From Abiotrophia sp965245735 (GTDB taxonomy: Bacteria > Bacillota > Bacilli > Lactobacillales > Aerococcaceae), in NCBI GenBank assembly GCA_965245735.1, contig CBDFAX010000028.1, positions 1 to 24,813 on the forward strand: a DNA stretch of 24,813 bases, given 5' to 3'. The translations under genes were made by a program, and so were the position numbers. Positions within the stretch are counted from its first letter, which is position 1, and every line of letters starts with the position of its first letter. Shown piece after piece: positions 20,496-24,813 of this stretch. The notes under the pieces are model-generated. The model was given only the letters and a program-made list of their open reading frames with translations. It ran no database searches and was not told the DNA's origin.

Positions 20496-23147
20496 ATGGC
20501 GCCAAAGAAAAAGACGACCACCAAGAAAAAAACAGGCTCAAGACCTGGTAAGAAGACCCAAGCAAGTCGTCAGCACCATGCCCTAAATCTCTCTGAACAT
20601 ACCACCTATTTGATTATGGGTATTATGATAAGTTTTGTAGCTCTACTAGGGCTCTTTCAATGGGGGGCGCTAGGCGCTCTAATTGTCAATGGCTTCCGAC
20701 TGCTAGTAGGGGAGACCTATGCGCTACTGCTAGCGCCTATCTTGGCCTTAGGACTCTATATGATAGTTAAGGGCCAACTCTTTGTGGTCCGGCTCCAGCA
20801 TTTCCTCGGTGGCGCCATGACCTTGACGGCCCTAACTAGCCTACTGCATGTCAACCAATTTATCGGCCAGGAGCCATTGCCACAGTCTATATTCTCTATG
20901 ACCTATCAGATTTTCCGTAATGAAGTCTTGATGGGCCAAGTCCGCGTCCCCATGGGGGGCGGTATGCTGGGGGCGATAACCTATGCGACCTTTGGTTACC
21001 TCTTCGGTAAATGGGGCACCTACCTGCTGGTTGTCATTCTCTTCCTAGCAGGCTTCTCCCTCTTACTCAATCTGCCATGGCAAGCTTGGCAGGGCTTATT
21101 TGCCCGTATGTCGACAGGTCTTCAAGGTCTTAGCCGGCGCCTCTTTCCGCCAAGCCAAGCGACAGAGGAAGAGCCAGCTAAACAAGTGTTCTATTCAGAA
21201 GATGACGTAGAAGCCGCTCCACAAGCTCCAAGCAGATCTTCGAGTCGTAAATTATCACTATCTGAGCGTTTCTTCGGCTTTGTCGAAGAGGAAGATCAGG
21301 AGCCGGGATTAGAAGATGCGGATCATAATCTGCCTAATCGTCTCAGACGACGGCCAGTAGCTAATTGGGATGAGGAGGAGACTAGTAGATCTCAGGCTCC
21401 TGTCTTAGATTTAGATTATCTAGAAGGCCAAGGCGCCCAAGAAGACACGGTGCCAATCGTGATGGCCAATGCTTATCAAGCGGAAGCTGACTGGGAGTCA
21501 GAAGACAATGTCTTTGATATAGAGCCAGCTCCAGTATCAGATTTAGCGTCGGTTGAACCAGAACTTGAACCTAGCAAGCCACTAGCGCCAGCACCAGATG
21601 CCGCTGCCGGCCATTGGCAGGCCCAAGCCCATGAACGGGCTGACTTAACGCGGGATGACTTGGACAGCCAATTAGATCAAATGGCGGAACAAGAAGGGCC
21701 TCAGACGCCAGTAGCCGCTAAGAAACCGCGGGCTCATAAACCTTACCAACTGCCTAGTAAGAACTTACTTAAGAAAATACCGCCTGTTGACCAGTCGGAA
21801 GAATACGCCCGTATTAATGAGAACATCGCCAAGTTAGAGCGGACCTTCGAAAGTTTCGGCGTTCAGGCCAAGGTAGTCAAGGCCAACTTAGGGCCTTCCG
21901 TTACCAAGTATGAAATTCAGCCAGCCATCGGGGTTAAGGTCAGCAAGATTGTCTCCTTATCTGATGATATTGCCTTAGCATTGGCGGCTCGCGATGTCCG
22001 TATGGAAGCCCCAATTCCGGGCAAGTCCTTGATTGGAATTGAAGTACCCAACACCCAGGTTAGCCCTGTTTCCTTCTGGGAAATCATTGATGCAGCTCTA
22101 GAAAGCAAGCACATTTTGGAAGTCCCACTAGGACGTGATATTTCAGGCGTGGTTTGCTTGGCTGATTTAAGCAAGATGCCACACTTGCTGATTGCCGGGG
22201 CAACGGGTTCCGGTAAATCGGTAGGGATGAACGTCATCATCACCTCCTTGCTGATGAAGGCTAAGCCAGATGAAGTTAAATTCCTCATGATTGACCCTAA
22301 GAAGGTTGAATTAACCATGTATGATGGGGTGCCTCATTTGTTGGCGCCAGTTGTGACCAATCCACGTAAGGCTGCCCAAGCCCTCAATAAAGTGGTACAG
22401 GAAATGGAACGACGCTATGAACTCTTTGCCGCGACGGGTGTGCGGAACATTGATGGGTATAATGAACAAGTAGACAACTACAACAAAGAGCAGGGGACTG
22501 GCTATGAAGCCATGCCTAAGATTGTCGTCTTCATTGACGAGTTGGCCGACCTCATGATGGTTGCCAGCAATGAGGTGGAAACGGCCATTATTCGTCTGGC
22601 CCAAATGGCGCGGGCGGCCGGCATCCACATGATTATTGCCACTCAACGGCCATCGGTCGATGTCATTACCGGGATTATCAAGGCCAATGTGCCGTCCCGT
22701 TTGGCCTTTGCTGTTTCCTCAAGTATTGATTCCCGGACCATTCTGGATAGCAATGGAGCGGAAAAATTATTGGGCCGTGGGGACATGCTCTTCCAGCCTA
22801 TGGGTAAGAACAAGCCTGTTCGGGTCCAAGGGGCCTATATCTCTGACTCTGAAGTTGAGAAGATTACGGAATTTGTTAAGAATCAACAGGAAGCAGAGTA
22901 TGATGAAACCATGATGGTATCCGATGATGAGACTGGTGGAGCAGCCAGCGCCTCTGATGATGAATACTTTGGTGAAGCAGTGGAGCTGATTCGGGGTCTT
23001 GAGACCATCTCTATCTCACAATTGCAACGTAAATTCCGGATTGGATATAACCGGGCTGCGCGTCTGATTGATGATTTAGAAGCCCAGGGCTTTATCGGCC
23101 CGCAAGACGGGTCCAAACCTCGTCAGGTTTTTGTCCAAGCAGACTAA
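20496..23147 (+). CDS. ftsK: DNA translocase FtsK/SpoIIIE
   Basis: A membrane-anchored, septum-located motor that pumps chromosomal DNA during division. 883 residues. A lysine-rich start (residues 1-25) is followed by four hydrophobic segments within about 35-195, then a long acidic, proline/glutamate/alanine-rich linker to about 420. The motor's alpha domain includes YARINENIAKLERTFESFG. The beta domain has Walker A GATGSGKS (568-575) and Walker B VVFIDE (678-682). The C-terminal gamma winged helix, from about 825, ends with RKFRIGYNRAARLIDDLE and QGFIGPQDG; it reads the polar orienting sequences. ATG is preceded by GAAGGAGGGG. It has its own promoter, and no terminator is visible before the next promoter. 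Confidence 0.97.
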   Translation: MAPKKKTTTKKKTGSRPGKKTQASRQHHALNLSEHTTYLIMGIMISFVALLGLFQWGALGALIVNGFRLLVGETYALLLAPILALGLYMIVKGQLFVVRLQHFLGGAMTLTALTSLLHVNQFIGQEPLPQSIFSMTYQIFRNEVLMGQVRVPMGGGMLGAITYATFGYLFGKWGTYLLVVILFLAGFSLLLNLPWQAWQGLFARMSTGLQGLSRRLFPPSQATEEEPAKQVFYSEDDVEAAPQAPSRSSSRKLSLSERFFGFVEEEDQEPGLEDADHNLPNRLRRRPVANWDEEETSRSQAPVLDLDYLEGQGAQEDTVPIVMANAYQAEADWESEDNVFDIEPAPVSDLASVEPELEPSKPLAPAPDAAAGHWQAQAHERADLTRDDLDSQLDQMAEQEGPQTPVAAKKPRAHKPYQLPSKNLLKKIPPVDQSEEYARINENIAKLERTFESFGVQAKVVKANLGPSVTKYEIQPAIGVKVSKIVSLSDDIALALAARDVRMEAPIPGKSLIGIEVPNTQVSPVSFWEIIDAALESKHILEVPLGRDISGVVCLADLSKMPHLLIAGATGSGKSVGMNVIITSLLMKAKPDEVKFLMIDPKKVELTMYDGVPHLLAPVVTNPRKAAQALNKVVQEMERRYELFAATGVRNIDGYNEQVDNYNKEQGTGYEAMPKIVVFIDELADLMMVASNEVETAIIRLAQMARAAGIHMIIATQRPSVDVITGIIKANVPSRLAFAVSSSIDSRTILDSNGAEKLLGRGDMLFQPMGKNKPVRVQGAYISDSEVEKITEFVKNQQEAEYDETMMVSDDETGGAASASDDEYFGEAVELIRGLETISISQLQRKFRIGYNRAARLIDDLEAQGFIGPQDGSKPRQVFVQAD

Positions 23148-23154
23148 TTTGCGG

Positions 23155-23182
23155 TTGAAAAGGGCGCCAAAGGGCGTATACT
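23155..23182 (+). promoter_or_regulatory. Promoter of the FAD-oxidoreductase gene
   Basis: TTGAAA (23155-23160) and TATACT (23177-23182) with a 16-base gap, beginning 8 bases after the ftsK stop. The start near 23189 leaves about 33 bases before the ATG. Confidence 0.68.
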
Positions 23183-23221
23183 TAAGAGTGTGTAAGTCAT
23201 AAGTTTAAGGGAGGATATGTC

Positions 23222-24556
23222 ATGTCAAAAACTATTATCATAGGGGGTTCTTTTGCTGGCTTAAGCTGTGCGCTCCAAGCCAAGCAACTCTACCCGGACA
23301 TGGAAGTGCAAGTCTTCGATAGCCAAGAAACAGTGGGCTTCATTCCAAGTGGGATGAACCTAGTCCTCAATCATGAGGTTGATCAATTAGAAGCGGCTAG
23401 TTTTATCTCAGAGAAAGAAGTACGGGCGGCTGGCGTCCAACTCTATCTAGGCCATCAAGTGGTTGAAGTCGACATGAAAGCCAAGTGGTTACGTGCTAAG
23501 AATCTAAAGACCCAAGTGATTACAGACTATCCTTATGATCAACTGGTCTTGGCTATGGGGTCTAAGCAAACCGGACACTTAGTGGCCCATCTAGACCATC
23601 CCGCTATTATCTCGACCAAGGACATTGGGTCAGCCCACCATGCCTTAGAGGTCTTAGAAGACGCTGGGCATGTGGTGGTTGTCGGTGGGGGGCAAATCGG
23701 GATTGAAGCCTGTGAAGCCCTAGTTAACGCCAATAAGCAAGTGACCTTGATTGAAGCCAATGATAGCCTAGCTGAACGTTATTTTGATGCTGATTTTGTT
23801 GAAGAAATCGAAGCCGCTATTGAAATCGTGGGGGTCGACCTGCGCGTCGGAAGCAAGGTAGCTGCTGTTGAAACCGACCCGCTACGGGTTATCCTAGAAG
23901 ATGGTGATGAAATCTATGCGGATGCCATCCTCATGGGGGTCAATCTCTTCCCTAATAGCAGCCTGGTGTCGGATCAAGTTGAGCTTAATCCAGACAAGAC
24001 AATCTGGACCAGCCCTTACTTAGAAACCAGCGTGACCGATGTCTTTGCGGTAGGGGACCTAGTTCAAGTACCTTATGCTGACCAAGGGCGTGACTTTATT
24101 GCTTTGGTTAACAATGCTATTCGTTCAGGCCAGATTGCAGCCTTCAACCTCAAGGAAAATCGCGTTAAGCAAGCTACCTCCCTGCGGGTCATTGGCTCCC
24201 GTATCTTCAGCCAATATGTGGTTAGTGTGGCTAAGACTGAACAAGAAGCCAACGGGACTAGTGCCCAACCTGCTCAGTCCGTTACGGTTACAGCCGACTA
24301 CTCCTTAACGGATTCAACGCCTGTCTATCTCAAGCTTATTACAGAAGCGGAAACAGGTCGTATTCTGGGGGCCAAAATGCGTTCAGAATCTAATATTCTA
24401 TCCTACGCTGACACGTTAGCCTTGGCTATCGGACAAGGCCTAACAGACAAAGAATTAGCCTTCCAAGACCGTCTCTATTATCCTTTAGAGACCGTCGCCA
24501 ACCCCATTATTTACCGCGCTGCCTTGGAGTCTTATGCCCAACGGGTAGCAAAATAA
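23222..24556 (+). CDS. FAD-dependent oxidoreductase related to NADH oxidase/NADH peroxidase, lacking the redox cysteine
   Basis: 444 residues, the length of Nox and Npr. The FAD-binding IIIGGSFAGLSCAL begins the chain, the NAD(H)-binding VVVVGGGQIGIEACEAL lies at about 151-167, and the second FAD contact is FAVGDL (275-280). The C-terminal interface domain includes LRVIGSRIFSQYVVSVAKTE, typical of the family. The family's redox-active Cys42 (in S/GCGM) is replaced by Ser43 in FIPSGMN, and the His10 position (in G.THAG) is Phe11 in GGSFAG. NADH and O2 or peroxide chemistry through a cysteine-sulfenic acid is therefore not possible here; a different electron acceptor or release of H2O2 is conceivable. 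ATG has GGGAGGATATGTC upstream. It has its own promoter and lies 24 bases before a helicase gene. Confidence 0.88.
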   Translation: MSKTIIIGGSFAGLSCALQAKQLYPDMEVQVFDSQETVGFIPSGMNLVLNHEVDQLEAASFISEKEVRAAGVQLYLGHQVVEVDMKAKWLRAKNLKTQVITDYPYDQLVLAMGSKQTGHLVAHLDHPAIISTKDIGSAHHALEVLEDAGHVVVVGGGQIGIEACEALVNANKQVTLIEANDSLAERYFDADFVEEIEAAIEIVGVDLRVGSKVAAVETDPLRVILEDGDEIYADAILMGVNLFPNSSLVSDQVELNPDKTIWTSPYLETSVTDVFAVGDLVQVPYADQGRDFIALVNNAIRSGQIAAFNLKENRVKQATSLRVIGSRIFSQYVVSVAKTEQEANGTSAQPAQSVTVTADYSLTDSTPVYLKLITEAETGRILGAKMRSESNILSYADTLALAIGQGLTDKELAFQDRLYYPLETVANPIIYRAALESYAQRVAK

Positions 24557-24580
24557 GCAAATGCAAGAAAGAGGTGACCT

Positions 24581-24813
24581 ATGACTAGGCCAACCATTGA
24601 AAGTCTCGAGTTAGCGCCTTTTATTAAGGAGGCACTCGGGGAACTGGGATTTACCAGCCTAACGCCTGTGCAAGAGGCGGTCATTCCCTATGCTCTCAAA
24701 GGGCGTAACCTGATTGTCCAATCGCAAACGGGCTCAGGTAAGTCTCATAGTTTTTTGATTCCTATCTTCCAGCAACTAGACCCTAGCTTGGACCAAGTCC
24801 AAGTGGTGATTAC
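24581..24813 (+). CDS. DEAD-box RNA helicase, N-terminal part (CshB-like), cut by window end
   Basis: 77 residues are visible before the edge. The Q-motif region reads GFTSLTPVQEAVIP, followed by Walker A QTGSGKS and SHSFLIPIF, the usual helix after motif I in DEAD-box helicases. The serine in GSGKS, where GTGKT is usual, and 'SHSFLIPI' recall the CshB (YqfR) branch of Bacilli cold-shock helicases; this is tentative. ATG is preceded by AAAGAGGTGACC. It starts 24 bases after the oxidoreductase stop and may share its transcript. The C-terminal two thirds, with the DEAD motif itself, lie outside the window. Confidence 0.85.
   Translation, partial: MTRPTIESLELAPFIKEALGELGFTSLTPVQEAVIPYALKGRNLIVQSQTGSGKSHSFLIPIFQQLDPSLDQVQVVI

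Noticed and set aside
1..24813. Mobile elements, CRISPR arrays, tRNA or rRNA genes, phage or defence genes
   Set aside because: Scanned for transposase or integrase motifs, regular direct repeats, tRNA cloverleaf ends and toxin-antitoxin pairs; none was seen. The window looks like core chromosome.

Overview
The window reads as a piece of a Firmicutes chromosome, order Lactobacillales. The evidence is strong AGGAGG-type ribosome sites, a T-box leader on argS, TGnTATAAT-type promoters, a Bacilli-style fructokinase, an ATP-driven drug exporter pair and a lactic-acid-bacterial glutathione reductase. Codon use and base composition (roughly mid-to-high 40s % G+C, estimated by eye) would suit Aerococcaceae/Abiotrophia-like bacteria, but the genus is a guess. 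No mobile element, CRISPR array, tRNA or rRNA is visible; it looks like ordinary core chromosome with nearly all genes on the plus strand.

Layout. 1-121: tail of queA with its terminator. 197-726 (minus): a small membrane protein followed by an HxlR-type regulator. 917-2362: gnd (6-phosphogluconate dehydrogenase). 2370-4956: an arginine T-box leader, argS and ogt. 5118-11469: an apparent five-gene plus-strand run (M3 oligoendopeptidase, MATE exporter, Gfo/Idh/MocA oxidoreductase, DEAD-box helicase, fructokinase scrK), closed by a hairpin shared with a convergent gene. 11517-12557 (minus): a DUF1189-like membrane protein. 12567-12996: a 430-bp regulatory region with divergent promoters, an operator-like dyad, a 21-codon leader ORF and a long hairpin with a U-tract. 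12997-17056: a heterodimeric ABC multidrug-exporter pair plus a GNAT acetyltransferase. 17162-20337: gor, a small GlsB/YeaQ-like membrane protein, acyl-ACP thioesterase and map, apparently one operon. 20496-23147: ftsK with its own promoter. 23222-24556: a Nox/Npr-like FAD protein. 24581-end: start of a second DEAD-box helicase.

How the genes fit together. gnd makes NADPH, which Gor uses to recycle glutathione; the Nox/Npr-like flavoprotein and the cysteine-bearing HxlR regulator fit a redox/oxygen theme, although nothing links them genetically. The most interesting stretch is 12660-16493: the ABC pair has one canonical and one degenerate ATP site, as in BmrCD/LmrCD/TM287-288. It is preceded by a short translated leader and a terminator-like hairpin, the architecture expected of ribosome-mediated transcription attenuation. 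The second is the Nox/Npr-like protein, in which both residues matching the redox Cys42 and His10 of the family are replaced.
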